Part shown: piece by piece, positions 48,115 to 60,047 of the stretch
How positions within the stretch are numbered: position 1 is the stretch's first letter
Layout of the letters: the number at the start of each line of letters is the position of its first letter
Source of the DNA: Scleroderma bovista
Taxonomy: Eukaryota > Basidiomycota > Agaricomycetes > Boletales > Sclerodermataceae
Reading direction: 5' to 3'
Assembly: GCA_037178675.1 (NCBI GenBank)
Contig: JAYMGJ010000194.1
Coordinates: forward strand, 62,001 to 126,000
Length of the DNA: 64,000 nucleotides
The notes under the pieces: model-generated
Database searches by the model: none
Told to the model about the DNA's origin: nothing
What the model saw: only the letters and a program-made list of their open reading frames with translations
Position numbers and translations under genes: made by a program

Positions 48115-49622
48115 CTACTGAGCTGGAAGAACACTAGATGCCAGATGCGCTATTTCTTGATGGCTGGGACTTGCGATCAATCCGTTGACTTGCAGACAAA
48201 GGATGGCGGTATGGTATCTGAAAAGTACATTGAAATGATGATATCGTTATCCATACATACGCAGACCAGACTCGACGACACAATCCCGCAATGCTCGGCA
48301 ATCGATACAGAAATGGATGCAGTGGATGCACGTTAAATAATGATCCCAGCTGCTTCACTTAACCATAGTAACAACTTGTCCTACATAGCACAGTTCTCAG
48401 ACACCACAAACAAAATGCCACGTAAAAACTGACCTTCTCCGCTTCGTCATCTGCGTACATAAACCAACTCTGCCCGTCGATAAATTTAACCGCGAACGAG
48501 TGAGGGATTGTTTCCAATTCTTCGAATCCTTCATACCACTCGTATAGTCCTTCTGCGCGGCCATCCAGTTCAACGGTATCGATCGGACAAGCAGTATCCT
48601 GTGGAATCTGGTGTCATTCAGGCCATAGCAAGATAAAGTCGCGAAGGGGGCGCCCACCACATGATTCGGGAATAATAATATTTGGCCACGACTTAGGTCG
48701 AACTTGTAATATCTGCGTCTCCATGCCAACAAGTCGGGTGTTTGTATAGTAACCCACCCTTGAGTGGCATGGGGAGATGTGTCTCGGAGTAGTGCCTCAT
48801 CAAGCTTCGCGATACGAGTTCGCCTCTCCTCGGCAGATCGCTTGCGTTCGTTCTCTTTTTCACTCGATGATGATATGGCTCGCTGGATTTGCTCGTGCCT
48901 CCATTGCTCCAGTTCACGGGTGTGCTCTAGACGACGTTCATGTGCGATCTGCTTCTGCTGGCGTATTAGTTCGAGGCGCTGCTCTTCGTTCTGTTTCTCT
49001 TGGATCTCCTTTTCCGCTCTACGAACTGCTGCATACCGTATGTGTTCCTGAAGAAGAGTTCGCCTGCGTTCCTCTTCTTCTATCTCTCGACGTTCTTGTT
49101 CTTCCTTCTGCAATCTTCTTAGCTCCTGGCGCGCCCGCTCCTCTCGAAGGGCCTCCTCTTGCTCCAGCTCGCGTTGCCTCTGTAGAGCTAATCTTCGCCT
49201 TTCTTTCTCCTCTGGCGTCAAAGGTGCTAGCGGCGCTATATGAACGTAAGGTCGATATGGGAAGGAAGTAGGCTCTCTAGGAGGCGATGATGCCAAGCGG
49301 GACGGCGACTGCGGGATCGTGGACCCATCGACATCATTAAATTTGTACACGGCCTTCTCATCTATGTACTCATCCAGGGGTATTGGTAATGGTTTAGACC
49401 GCGTTCGTGTCGCAGTGTCCAAAGTGACTTTCTGATAAGAATAGTAGTTGACAGGGAAGATCAGATAAGGCGAGAGGAATCGCTCACAAAGTCCTTCGGA
49501 GGTGGTGTAGGTGGGTTATCGGACTCTTCATGTTGGTGGGAGCGACGTCCGAGGGTGAGGAAATGAGTGATGAAGTTGGATCTAAGGCGCCGACGAGGAG
49601 GGCATGACATGTCGATTGGCAT
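48115..49622 (-). CDS. PH-domain protein with a long charged coiled coil
   Basis: The gene reads from the ATG at 49622 (MPIDMSCPPRRR) to a stop at 48115-48117. The layout is: a basic N-terminus, a proline stretch (PPTPPPKDF), a Ser/Pro linker, a very charged coiled coil of about 140 residues rich in E, R, Q and K, then a PH domain (GWVTIQTPDLLAWRRRYYKF, QILLFPNH, then PHSFAVKFIDGQSWFMYADDEAEK with the final-helix Trp region). PH domains bind phosphoinositides or membrane proteins, so this is probably a membrane-linked scaffold or signalling protein. One intron (about 64 nt) with a weak GTGGTG donor must be removed inside the PH domain; otherwise the frame is lost. The last two exons after the PH domain are my best reading and less sure. 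It is divergent from TIM50. Confidence 0.75.
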
Positions 49623-50052
49623 CGTTAGGCTAGTCCAAGACAAGGAATGACGGAGGGATCCGTAGGAGATGGTGGTGGTTGCGTGCTGGGGAAAAATAAG
49701 CGGCATGCGCTCCGCAGGGAGTATTTGTTTGCCTGTTGCGATGGTTGACGGCGCTCATACGGACAATGATGGACAAAAACCACCACCAAACAAATATGTC
49801 CTTGGAAACCAAACACAGCGGTCCGCCCGGCCCGCATCATTATTGGATTTGAGGCCTTCAGTATTCCAGTCTAGAAGTGTAGGTGTCCGATTTCCTTCCT
49901 TCTAGTTCCAATTCACCAACGCGTCACAAGTACAGAAGAAAGTAAACGTCCGAGTGGTCCAAGAGTATGCGCGTGCCATGTGACACTATATGTATGCTTA
50001 GTCATGCTTACCATTCGTCCAGACAAAAACTTCGAGGTTCGTGGGTGGAAAC
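49623..50052. promoter_or_regulatory. Divergent promoter between the PH-domain gene and TIM50
   Basis: The 430 bp between the two start codons is short enough to serve both. An upstream in-frame minus-strand start at 49706 exists, but it begins in lower-quality sequence, so I kept the later ATG. No clear TATA box is visible. Confidence 0.4.
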
Positions 50053-51778
50053 ATGTTCGCTGTGGCATTGCGGAGAGTGGTCCAACGGCCTACATTCGCA
50101 CAAAGGCTGCGCTACTTGGCATCTCAGGTGCCGCCCTCGAGGATTGACTCACAGCTGTCACCGTCGCCGCCTCTGCCATCCGCCTCTCATGTCCCGAGTC
50201 TTGACTTCCAACCGACAGAACAAGAGCCGGAACGGACACAACGGACTGGCGCAAAGTCCTCCAAGGACTCATTGTCTTCCATCGAACGAAAACGACGATT
50301 GCTGGCTAGATTTTCCCTTGCTATCCTTGCAGTCGGTATTGGCGTGCAACTCGTATACTTGGGAAGAGAATGGGACCCGGAGGAATTCAAGGGAAAAAAG
50401 CTGGTATGGCTATTCGATATCCGTTTCATGCGACCTGTTTACCACTGTTGTGATAGAAACTTGAGGATGCTCCCTCGACGCGCTGGGGCCGAATGAAGAC
50501 ACGGATTGCGGATTTGTTCGGCGTGAGTCTTCCGACCATTGTGCACCTGCCCTTCGTAGACTCTTGCAATCTTTCCAGTTATTCAGCGAACCAGTGTGGC
50601 AGGAACTGTTACCTCCACCACTCCCTCCGCAGTACCAAAAACCTCTCACACTCGTTATTTCTCTGGATGATCTTTTGGTGAATTCTGTATGGGATGTAGG
50701 TCGATCGTATTCATATCGTTATTAGTTTTTCTTTTGACTAAATAATGCGTTCAGCGACAGCACGGCTGGCGGGTAGCCAAACGTCCTGGCGTGGATTATT
50801 TCCTTGCGTATCTCTCCCAGTTTTACGAAATCGTCATATTCACTTCACAGTATAGCTACGTACGTGTCGTCTTTGACCGCCTTGTACTTGATCTGTTCTA
50901 ATAGCCAAGTTTCCAGACTGCCCACCCAATAATCGAGAAACTGGATCCATATGGCTTCTCTATTAGCCACCGACTCTTCCGCGAACACATGCGGTCCACG
51001 GCCGAAAATATTGTCAAGGTATGTCGCTGTATTGGAGGTCCCTTTTTCAGCGGGTTTAGCTATTCACAGGACCTCTCCTATCTGAACCGGGACCTCTCCA
51101 AGGTCATCGTTGTGGACACCCACCCGGATCATGTCTCCACGCATCCGGAGAATGCTATCATCTTACCCAAGTGGACTGGCAGTCCGGGAGACAGAGGGCT
51201 CATTGCCATGATTCCGTTCCTAGAGTGTGCGTTTTCCTCATCATGCCTTGCTATCGACGCTAATGTTTGCCACAGCCATCGGTATCTACAAGCCTCAAGA
51301 CATTCGCCCCATTCTTGAGGCATATAGTGGCAAAGATATTCCTATCGAGTATGCTAAGAAGGAGGCTGAGGCTCGGGAAAAACATGTCGAAGAGTGGAAG
51401 CAGAAACGGGGAGGCCTTTCTAGCGGAGGATTTACCCTCACTTCCCTCTTTGGCGGAGGCGAGGTGGGTAGAGATCCCTCTTCCTTTTTATTTGTTTTTA
51501 TCTCGTCCCTAATTTACGTGATATTGCGACAGACAACCCACTCCCCTGTTCCTCCAACATACCTGGAGCAGAAACGAGCCGAGGCACAACAGACATACCG
51601 ACAAGAACTGGCTTATATCGAGGCTAACAAGGCCACCCTTGACAAGATGATCGAGGAGCAGAGGCAACATGAGGCAAAAGAGATGTCCGGATCGTTGTGG
51701 AACATGATGACAGGAAAGAAGGCAGAGGGTGATAAAACGAGTCAAGCCAAAGGGGGAGAGGCACCCGCTCAGAGTTAG
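50053..51778 (+). CDS. TIM50: Mitochondrial import translocase subunit TIM50
   Basis: The protein starts [19 protein letters not shown], an Arg-rich mitochondrial presequence, followed by a hydrophobic inner-membrane span ([17 protein letters not shown]). The intermembrane-space FCP1/NIF-type domain is complete: [48 protein letters not shown], then LPKWTG. The first Asp of the phosphatase DxD is replaced by Ser-Leu-Asp-Asp, as expected for TIM50, which is not an active phosphatase. TIM50 receives presequence proteins from the outer-membrane TOM complex and passes them to TIM23. The C-terminal tail is a charged helix ([20 protein letters not shown]). About six introns of ordinary size keep frame. 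This is a core housekeeping gene inside the otherwise accessory stretch. Confidence 0.95.
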
Positions 51779-53559
51779 GTATTTCTAGACATTTTTTTAA
51801 TTTTAGATATCATTCACCAGTGCGGATGGATGCGCTCACCCACTTTCTCCTGCACGCAATCTGACACACCACTCGCGCATTGGACGAGTGTCAATGTGAA
51901 ACCCCTCGGGAGCCTTCACGCAGGCGGCGTTGGCGAGAGTTAGTAAGTTAACTAGGGACAGTCATCTCAGCATTCCGCGGGTCTACTATTTCCCTTCATG
52001 GCCACTGTATCTGGACAGTCCGTAAGTTCAAGATCACATCGCTTAGAGCCGGTGTGCACACCTCAACCTCCAAATCTTATATGCGGCATCAGTGACGTGG
52101 CTGTCACTACTCAAGGCCAGCGCAAGTACTTCGGTGATTTGCTGGCACTCAGCAGGCTTCGGTTTCGTGCAAAGCAAGGCAACAAAAGAGTAGTTCCCCC
52201 GGCAAATGCAAGGTGAGTACAAGCTTCTGAGTACGATAAGCTAATTTTAGAAAGTCAAGTCAGTGGGCCTGCGTGTTGTTCTTCACGGCATTTGGGTCTC
52301 GGCTAAACGATGTAATCATCTCTGTCTTTGCGGTAACATGTAGGTGTTGCCTCGGTTGTTGCATGCCTATACTGAAAATGCAATTGTCGAGGGTAAGATT
52401 ATATCTGTGATGATGTTCTCCTGCCAGCTCGTCGACATTCCGATTAGTAGGAAAGCTCTGTCCTGGTTAGTTCATATCGATCTGCCACTAAATTGATCGC
52501 CGACCACTCCAAAAACCGTGCAGGCGGCTGCAATGAAATGAGGATTCCTTTCTGGTACGTTCGTTTCAGCGAAGGTTGACACAGACCAGTACAATAACGG
52601 GCTTTTTAAGATGGCCACCTTGACTCCTCACCTTCATTGCGAAGGCTTTGAATAATGAGCTGCTTCCTTTAATGCCGCTGAGGATGCTCGTACCACACAC
52701 CATGCGCTACTCAGTGAAACTGATGTTGTGAGATAGGCTGTAATTTGAGCATACCACCGTATTCGACAAAACACCTGATATGAAACAATCACTTGACCGT
52801 GTTGGTCGTGGTCTGATTGGCTGTTTCACAGCATGCAAAAATGCACCATACCCGGATTCTGGTCACGGTATGCCAAATAAATAATCGAACATTATTCTCC
52901 CGCTAAAATTATCAAGACATGAACTAGTTTGTGAACCTCTGGGACTGTTGACTGGTATGTTTGATTGTTACCCCCACACATCCCATGCGACTTATTGTCA
53001 CAGTAGGCTTTTCGGAGAAATTCTTTTTGGGAGTATGCCCCGCAGAATGGTCTGTCCTCCCATTCTGGTCACTTTCATCCACTTTTTCGGTGCGCATTGT
53101 CCCTCTGAGAACCAAGGCCAGTGATTCTGGCATTAAAGCAACCCGGATCTATGCGAAAGCATACTACAGAATGAGGGAATGTATCAGAACTTAGCTCGGC
53201 CGATCTGCCGCACTGCCCCCACTTATGTGTATCGAGGCTCCTCCACGAGCCAGCAGCAGTCGATCGCTATTCTTATTATACGATGAAGCCAAGGTGGCTT
53301 CCTAGATCAAATGGCATACCATGGTAACTAACAACCTCCTGAGACGGGACCTCGAGGAGCGGTTCTGCGGACTTTGTCCGCCTCAACGCTTTACCCCTGT
53401 TCTACTGCGTTGACCGAAACGAGGCACGGGTTTCATTTGAAGCATTTGATAACAGTCTCAATACGTAATGACCGAAAGCCTCGAGACGCTAAGAGAACTC
53501 GAGTATAAAACGTTGGATTCGGAATAAATCGGGCACTCTCCCTTTGTCGTCTTGCGACT
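51779..53559. other. Intergenic region with one doubtful small gene
   Basis: A plus-strand frame at 51998-52216 (opening MATVSGQSVSSR) ends at a GTGAGT donor and could continue at 52251-52412 across a 38-nt intron, which is short for this genome. Its composition is protein-like but I know no relative, so I list it only here. The remaining 1.1 kb has no gene that I can support. A TATAAAA box at 53504-53510 belongs to P450 B. Confidence 0.4.
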
Positions 53560-55717
53560 ATGGTTCGTCGAGCAATGGAGGACACGTATGGCCCATGCAT
53601 TTTCGCTGGCATTTTCATAGCCCTTGGTGTCGGGGCATTTCTCAATTCAACCCGTGCCAAGGCTTGTAAGGTGAGAACGCTATGTCGCAACTCGAGACAC
53701 TCGGTTTCCCTATTTGAAACTAGCTCGATCACATCCCTACAGTTGGGTCCTCCGCCTTACTGGGATCGTATTGGTCCGGGGTAAAATTTAGTGACAATGG
53801 GTCGTGCGTCGTACAGGAAGGCTATCACAAGGTGACGTCTTTCACTGTTTGATGGACTTACGGATAGATTTACGCTAATCGGACGCAAATCGGCAGCACA
53901 AGACTGGCGCTTTCAAGGTTGCCACCTTAACATCGTGGCTAGTTATCTTGAACCGCAATCACCTCGAGGATATTATTAAGTCTTCCGAGAATGATTTGTC
54001 CTTTAGCGAGGCAGCAAAAGACGTGAGTGTCCATTATTTTGTTGGACCACTTGCCACTGACTCTGTTTTGTGTGAAAATCACAGACCGAACACACCCAAT
54101 ACATCCTTGGGCCAGAGATTGAACATAACCCTTATCACATTACAATAATTCAGTCCCAACTCACCCGTAGCCTTCCCAGGTTATATCCGGCTCTGAGAGA
54201 TGAGTTGGTGGTCGCATTTGAGGACATATTGAATTTGAAGGACAATGGTGAATATATTACAACGCCTTTGTTGTTGGAAAACATTTATCCTGTATCCACA
54301 GAATGGAAGAGTGTTCCTGCGTTTGAAACCATGCGGATGGTTATCTGTAGGATAATACATCGCGTTTTCGTCGGACTTCCTCTATGTATGTCTTCTCTTG
54401 CATACTTAGCCGCCCCTGATTCGCATCGGTCGGCAGGCCGTGATCCTGGTTGGAACGCCCTCAACCTAGGATCTTCCACTGCCACTTTAAAAGAAATAAT
54501 GCTCTTAAGGCTTATACCGAGGTACATGATTTCGTGAGTTCTGCTCCGCATTCGAGTTTGTGGTGGGACGCATTCGTACCACTTGTCCAGGGTACTGGGA
54601 AAATACGTAACCAACGCGAACAGAAGAACAGCAAGAGCGGCTAAATACATTGGCCCCATCGTCGCAGAGCGATTGTCACGTATGCATGGGAGCAATGGGG
54701 AATGGAGTGATAGGCCTGTGAGTACCTCTTCGCAACTTTTCCCCCAGACAACCTACACGAATTCGGAACAGGACGATTTCTTGCAGTGGTGCCTAGATGA
54801 GGGAACAGAAGCATCAACCACACAATTGACACAACGTATATTGACCCTCAACTTTGCGTCTACCCATGTCAGTGCCTGCATCTCTGGTACTGACGTGTTT
54901 TGACATACTACCTCTCGACCCTGTCGGATGCAGACATCCACAACTGTCCGTGTATCATTGTTATACCAGGCTTTTCACCGAACCATTGAATAGATTTTCA
55001 CACAAGCTCTCTATCATCTAGCAGAAGACCCGAAGCATGTCCAGTGCCTCAGAGAAGAGGCCGAGGCTATCATCGACACCGATGGATGGACCAAGGAAGC
55101 TATTGCCAAAATGCGATATATTGACAGCTTTTTAAAAGAGACTCAACGATTCGAAGGTATCTCAGCTGGTGCGCACGACTTCCCAAAGTCTTACGTCAGG
55201 ACTGAGGTCAGGTCCCTAGTGTTGACAATACGAAAAGCTGTGAGGGATGTTACCCTGTCGGACGGAACTTTAATTCCCGAGGGAACTCATGTTTCCATCC
55301 CCACTTATGCCATCCACCACGATCGCAATGTATACGAGAATCCGGAGACATTTGATCCACTTCGATTCGTACATCTTCAAGACAAACTAGGTGGAGGTAC
55401 CAGATATCAGATGGTCGCTGTTCACCCTGAATCTCTGGGCTTTGGTTTAGGGAAAGCAGCTTGGCATGTATTCCTTCGACACCCATGGCCAGTGTACTAA
55501 CTACCACTTGGTGTGTTGCCTACGCAGCCCTGGCAGATTCTTCGCTGCCACACTGCTCAAGAGTATGCTTGCCCATATTATTTTGTCCTATGACATGAAA
55601 CTCGAAGACAATGCCACACCTCCGAGGAGCATATACCATGGCACAACTATTCTTGCTAATCCCACTGCCAAGATCATGTTCCGAAGAAGAATAGACCAAT
55701 ATGCTATTCTTGATTAG
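53560..55717 (+). CDS. Cytochrome P450 monooxygenase B, paralogue of P450 A
   Basis: The start is the ATG at 53560 (an alternative ATG lies 15 bp later), after a TATAAAA box 50 bp upstream. The order matches P450 A exon by exon: membrane anchor (FAGIFIALGVGAFL), LDHIPTVGSSALLGSYWS, EWKSVPAFETMRM, NDFLQWCLDEGTEAST, helix K KETQRFEG (ExxR), FDPLRFVHLQD and the heme loop LGFGLGKAACPGRFF. The heme-cysteine codon is split TG|C by an intron that starts GCATGT, so it is GC-AG. A 12-nt exon (ACATCCACAACT, between introns at about 54,935 and 54,995) matches the one in P450 A. I followed the whole frame without finding a break. The two genes lie about 15 kb apart in opposite orientation, so the duplication was followed by rearrangement. 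Substrate unknown. Confidence 0.92.
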
Positions 55718-56495
55718 CATCGGTGTGTATGAGTACATGTAGGCCGAATTTCTTTGACAAGTAGATGGTGCTCTCAAACTTCGTGAATATCATTGCTATC
55801 GCATCAGGGCACGCGGGCAGAACGGGGTAAAACGGGATTCAAAGATAGGAATACAAGAAGCCGAGGGCAATTGTAGAAGATTATTGGGTGAACACCAGGA
55901 AAATTCATGTGGTGTCACTCTCTGACCTGTTCTTGATTGATTTTACAGTGTCCTCCATTTTGTGAATTATAGTAACGGAAATGTATAACACGTACTTGGC
56001 ATGTATTGCATGTTTGCTTGCGTGGAAGGCAAACAGCACATGTAGTCATTATTACAGGCAATCTCCGTGGGTGGAGTCGATTTATAAGAGGGCATACATC
56101 AAGGTGACGTTTGTGGCCAGAGATCGCGCAGTATCCGACTTTTCACCCATTGCATATAACACCCCTTACACAGACAGGCGTCTTAATGCTAGTCAAGTCT
56201 ATATGCGCTCAACGCAAGAATTACAACATACCAACTGGGCACAATTAACATATGATACAATCCTTTGTCGACTCTGACTTGACCAGTTTCGCCTCCAACC
56301 GTGCTCTTAAGGTACCATCGGGGAACAAGTATCGTGATTTTCTATGGAAAAGGGTAAGATTGTGCATAGAAACCGGTGCGGAGTACGAGCACACATACTC
56401 ATACAACAGCTGTGACCCTGCGCCCTCCACCAGGGAGGCAATCACAGCACTTGTATAACGCACACCGTTATCGGACCATGAATCTGATTTTGTGT
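55718..56495. other. Convergent intergenic region, no supported gene
   Basis: A plus-strand frame at 56252-56458 and an overlapping minus-strand frame at 56245-56499 compete; neither has motifs or good splice context. They may belong to the 3' UTR of the neighbouring minus-strand gene. Confidence 0.45.
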
Positions 56496-58125
56496 TCAAC
56501 GTTTCGGGGTCGCCTTCGAAAAAATTTCAGTAACTCGGTGGACGGAAAACAGGTCAGGATTCTTACCTGATGGGTCAGCGTGTGACCTTCCTCGCCGTGC
56601 TAGTTTGTGCCCGTGTGATCGCAATCGAACGGTAATTGGCGAGCTACTACTCCGCAGTGGTGATAAGGTCGCCGCAGTAGTTGATGTTGACGTTTGAGCT
56701 TGTAGGGCAACATGCTGTAGATTAACAGGCTGTGGCAGGACGTAGCTGTTTCCACCATGGTGATGCTTATCCTGAGGAACAAATTGGTTCCCTTGAATAG
56801 ACGAGAACCGTACGTGGGTCATGCCGTCGACGTTGTAATCATACATTGTATATCGGAACTGCCAGTTCCTGTCCGCGACTGGTGAAACACGTGAATGAGG
56901 GTGTAATCCATAGGCTCCATTCCAGCCCGAAGATGGTTTTGCAGGTGGTGGTGGGACCTCGATGATGAGTTGAGCATTGAAGTACGCGGGTGAGCTCGAT
57001 TCAAGAAGGGTGACCATTACATGCCATGTACCACCACTTCGGATTTTTCCTCGCGTCCCGTTCAAACACGGGGCATCGGTATCAAAGAAGGTGATACACC
57101 ACATCCGTCCTGTTCGGTAAATGCCCGTGTAAGTTACATACCAAGGCAAGTGACTGGATGGTATTACCAGATGCAATGAACTCCACACTTACTCTACCCA
57201 CAGCTCGCATTCGTCGCTGCCAGAGCATAACATCAAACTTCACGATGAACGCACCGTCTTGGGCAGACTCCGTCACCCAGACTTCGTCAGGTGGCCTTGA
57301 GCCGAGTAAGAGCGAATCGGATGCTGTCGAAACATTTATACGTCATACCTCCTGCAGACCCTGATACACGTGCATACCTGCGTGCAATGAAGAGACCCTG
57401 AGACCATGGACACCTTGAAACGGGGGCCTCTTAACGCGAAGAGCATGAAATAACGACTGATTGGAGCTGACAAGGCAAGCCCGCCTTACATCCGACACTG
57501 CAGCTAACCCGAGCTGTCCAGCAAACGTCAACAGTGCAACGAGCAGCTCCTGACGATAGTTGACGATTGCCCAATATATGGGTGTGTGATCTGCCACAAA
57601 CCGCTCCTGCAAAATTTCGGGCAGAGCAATTCTGCGCTCCGCACATGTGTTGGCACAAGAGGAGAGGACTTCGTGTGAGCCCCGCGAGGTGCCAGCATTA
57701 GGCTGGCAGCGTGGAATGACAAGGTCGTGGATAATGGTTAGGACGGACTGACGAACATGTTTAGCCGACCTCGCAGAAGTGAACGGGAGAAGAGACAGCC
57801 ATGAGCTGCTGGAACGTTGACGCGGCTTCTGCAGACGCGATCGACCGGTACGGGTTGGAAGCGTCGTATGAAGGTCGCCTGAAGGGCGAGAAGACAAAGA
57901 TCGATCACTATCACTATGGAGTCGGGGAGAGAGTGGGCACGATTGTCCTATAGTTTGACCATTCGGCGCTGCGGGATGTACCGTCGAGGACGAGGCGGTG
58001 GGTTGAGGCAGCCCCTCGTTAGGTGGATTCAAAGGTATTGCATCATACGCAGGAGGCGAGTCGACTTCTCCGGGAGTATGGGCGAAACCATGTTTTTCCG
58101 GTGTAATTATAACCATCTGCGACAA
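56496..58125 (-). CDS. Conserved-looking protein of unknown function, three exons
   Basis: Exons 57378-58125, 57168-57323 and 56496-57109 give 505 aa. The first intron (54 nt, GTATGC ... ACAG) lies before the end of a longer open frame; only this choice keeps frame into SDSLLLGSRPPDEVW. The N-terminal 120 residues are Ser/Pro-rich with a PPAYD motif. The middle has an ankyrin-like helical part (LPEILQERFVADHTPIYWAIVN, LLVALLTFAGQLG, VSDVRRACLVSSNQSLFHAL). The second half looks like a beta-rich sandwich (VKFDVMLWQRRMR, RMWCITFFD, GTWHVMVTLLES) and ends in a basic Ser/His-rich tail. I believe similar two-part proteins occur in other Agaricomycetes, from memory only, without a known role. There is no signal peptide or membrane segment. 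Confidence 0.75.
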
Positions 58126-58716
58126 ATGGTAATAGTTTAGAGGAGGATATAGACGTGGAAGTCCAGTGTCATCGGCTCACGAGGACGAATGAGGTTCGGG
58201 GTTAGTTAGCGCTCACCTCGGTCAACTACTGTCCGTAGTCCATCATGTAAGGTTGCTGTGGACATCGTCACATGAATGCTATGGGGTCAAACTTGGCAGA
58301 TCGGCGGCAGTGTCTTCAGCGCTCACCTATTACTGTATTACACCTTCCACTGGCCGCCGGTACTAGCTCAAAGACCGGTGTTGTGTCCAAGTTGTAGCTT
58401 GTGAAAAACATGCCCACTACTCGCCGCGACTCAGCAAGCTCGAAGGTGGCTCCAGTTTCTTGGACGTTGCTTCCGCTGAAACGGTCTTTTCATTTTCGAT
58501 TCCTCTTCTTATGACGGTTTGTCTTAGGCAAAACAAAGACTCAGAAGAAAGAAGACAGTTTGAAGCAAGATTCCTCTTCTCAAGATTCCGCTGTCGTCAC
58601 CCAACTAGTATCTCATTCCAACCCGAAAGTTACTGTCAATTTAAGAATCTCTTCCCTCTCTAACGAAGTCTAGACCCATCGTGCGTACATAGAGTCCAAT
58701 CCCTTCACGATGCATC
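58126..58716. other. Intergenic region, nothing supported
   Basis: Promoter of the unknown gene at 56496-58125 and flanking DNA. The frame at 58460-58663 shows no motif. Confidence 0.45.
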
Positions 58717-59639
58717 CTAAGTATGTGCTGCTAATGAATTAGCGCGCCTAGCACCAACCACTCCCTTCCATCTTTGCATATCCCCACTCTCTGACCTCAG
58801 GTTTGACCCGTCTCCTGGACATCTGTTGTATCGAAAAATTGGTGAGGTTCCAACAGGTATACCGTTTTTATGCATCATCTTAGTAAGGTAGATCGAATGA
58901 ACTGATCTCTGGTTTTTGGAGATGTCTTGTTTCACCTGAGTTTGTCTTCGGAATGTTATCATACGTTTTGTACATCCGCACTCACAACGGATACATGTGT
59001 CTAGCTCGCAGCACTGTATAGTCACATGGGAACACATCGTCACGGGGCTGTCGTAAACTGGGCAGAGATCATGCATATGGGCAAGTATTCTTGGACGCTC
59101 GGAGTTTGCTTCACAGATCCAACCTGACTTTGTGCGTTGGTTCTCGCTGTAACCGCTACGAGGAGCCGCCAGCGAATTTGGTACAACACTATCACTTCTC
59201 TTCCTTGGAGAGGATGCAGATCTGGAACCTCCAAGGAGGGATGGTGTCACAGAGTGAGACACCTGCTTCGTAGATCCCGGAGCCGATGTAATGGCCATCT
59301 CTTGTTCACCAGGAGGCCCACTGCGTGATATCACTGGCGAGTTTGCACCGGATACGAAGGCCCGACGGCGAGGAGAATTGGAAGTAGAAGAGCGAACACT
59401 AAAGTTCATAGAATGCTCCAGTACGGTGGCTCGTCACCTGCTCGTGTCCATTGAAGGGCTTTGCACAACTCTTCGAAGGCGTCATGCAACGGAAAGCTCA
59501 GTAAGTAATAGCCACACGTTCCGTCATTCGATGTCAAATCTTCGAACTGTGATTGATCAAATTTCGAACCGAAGCGAAGTAGGTCACCCACTGCCTTGGC
59601 CATACATGATATGTAGTTGATTCCTTCGTCAGTTAGCAC
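58717..59639 (-). CDS. Doubtful hypothetical protein, two overlapping frames
   Basis: Two minus-strand frames may be parts of one gene. 59406-59639 contains a helical stretch (MAKAVGDLLRFGSKFDQSQF, then FPLHDAFEELCKALQWTRAG). 58717-59409 is Ser/Pro/Arg-rich (PGEQEMAITSAPGSTKQV, SASSPRKRSDSVVPN) with a cysteine cluster near its end (CELDTCIRCECGC). They overlap by 4 bp in different phase, and I found no GT-AG intron that joins them well. Composition suggests a real but poorly resolved gene; it might instead be a relic. No function is assigned. Confidence 0.3.
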
Positions 59640-60030
59640 CTTCAGTTGCAGACCAGGGCTTACAGTAAGCTTATCTACGGGATAAATTTTTCACATGGAG
59701 CTTGCAGTCTCCTCCAGGCTCGGGGATTTGAACGGTCACACGGTCGATGAAATCTTACCTCACTCATCAGTGGTGGCCCCTTTCATGATGATATCAGATA
59801 CATACTTATCGCCTCACGTCACACCCAGCGGAATTGAAGGGCCCGCCACCGGGAGCTGATCACCATTGTTGGAATGATGTGGATGCTAAAAATAAGGCCT
59901 ATTTTGTATAGGTCGGGTCACGTGCTACTGTTGGACGCTGTCTACATTACATAAACGTGTTTGCGTTAGCCGAGAAAAAGTGCACAAAATAGTCCCGGTT
60001 TGGTTGAGCTTTTGTCGTATTACAGCCTCG
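59640..60030. other. Intergenic region left of the SINE-like insertion
   Basis: No gene is supported. It lies between the doubtful Ser-rich ORF and the left target-site repeat at 60031. Confidence 0.45.
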
Positions 60031-60047
60031 TCTCCATCCAATCAGAA
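60031..60047 (+). repeat. Left target-site duplication of the SINE-like element
   Basis: The 17-mer TCTCCATCCAATCAGAA is repeated exactly at 60658-60674; the two copies flank the element. The first three bases may be shared with the TC tail, so the certain part is 14 bp. Confidence 0.8.

Noticed and set aside
55390..55560. P450 B seen as inactive because the raw frame lacks the heme cysteine
   Set aside because: A GC-AG intron splits the codon; after splicing the cysteine is present. The same holds for P450 A.
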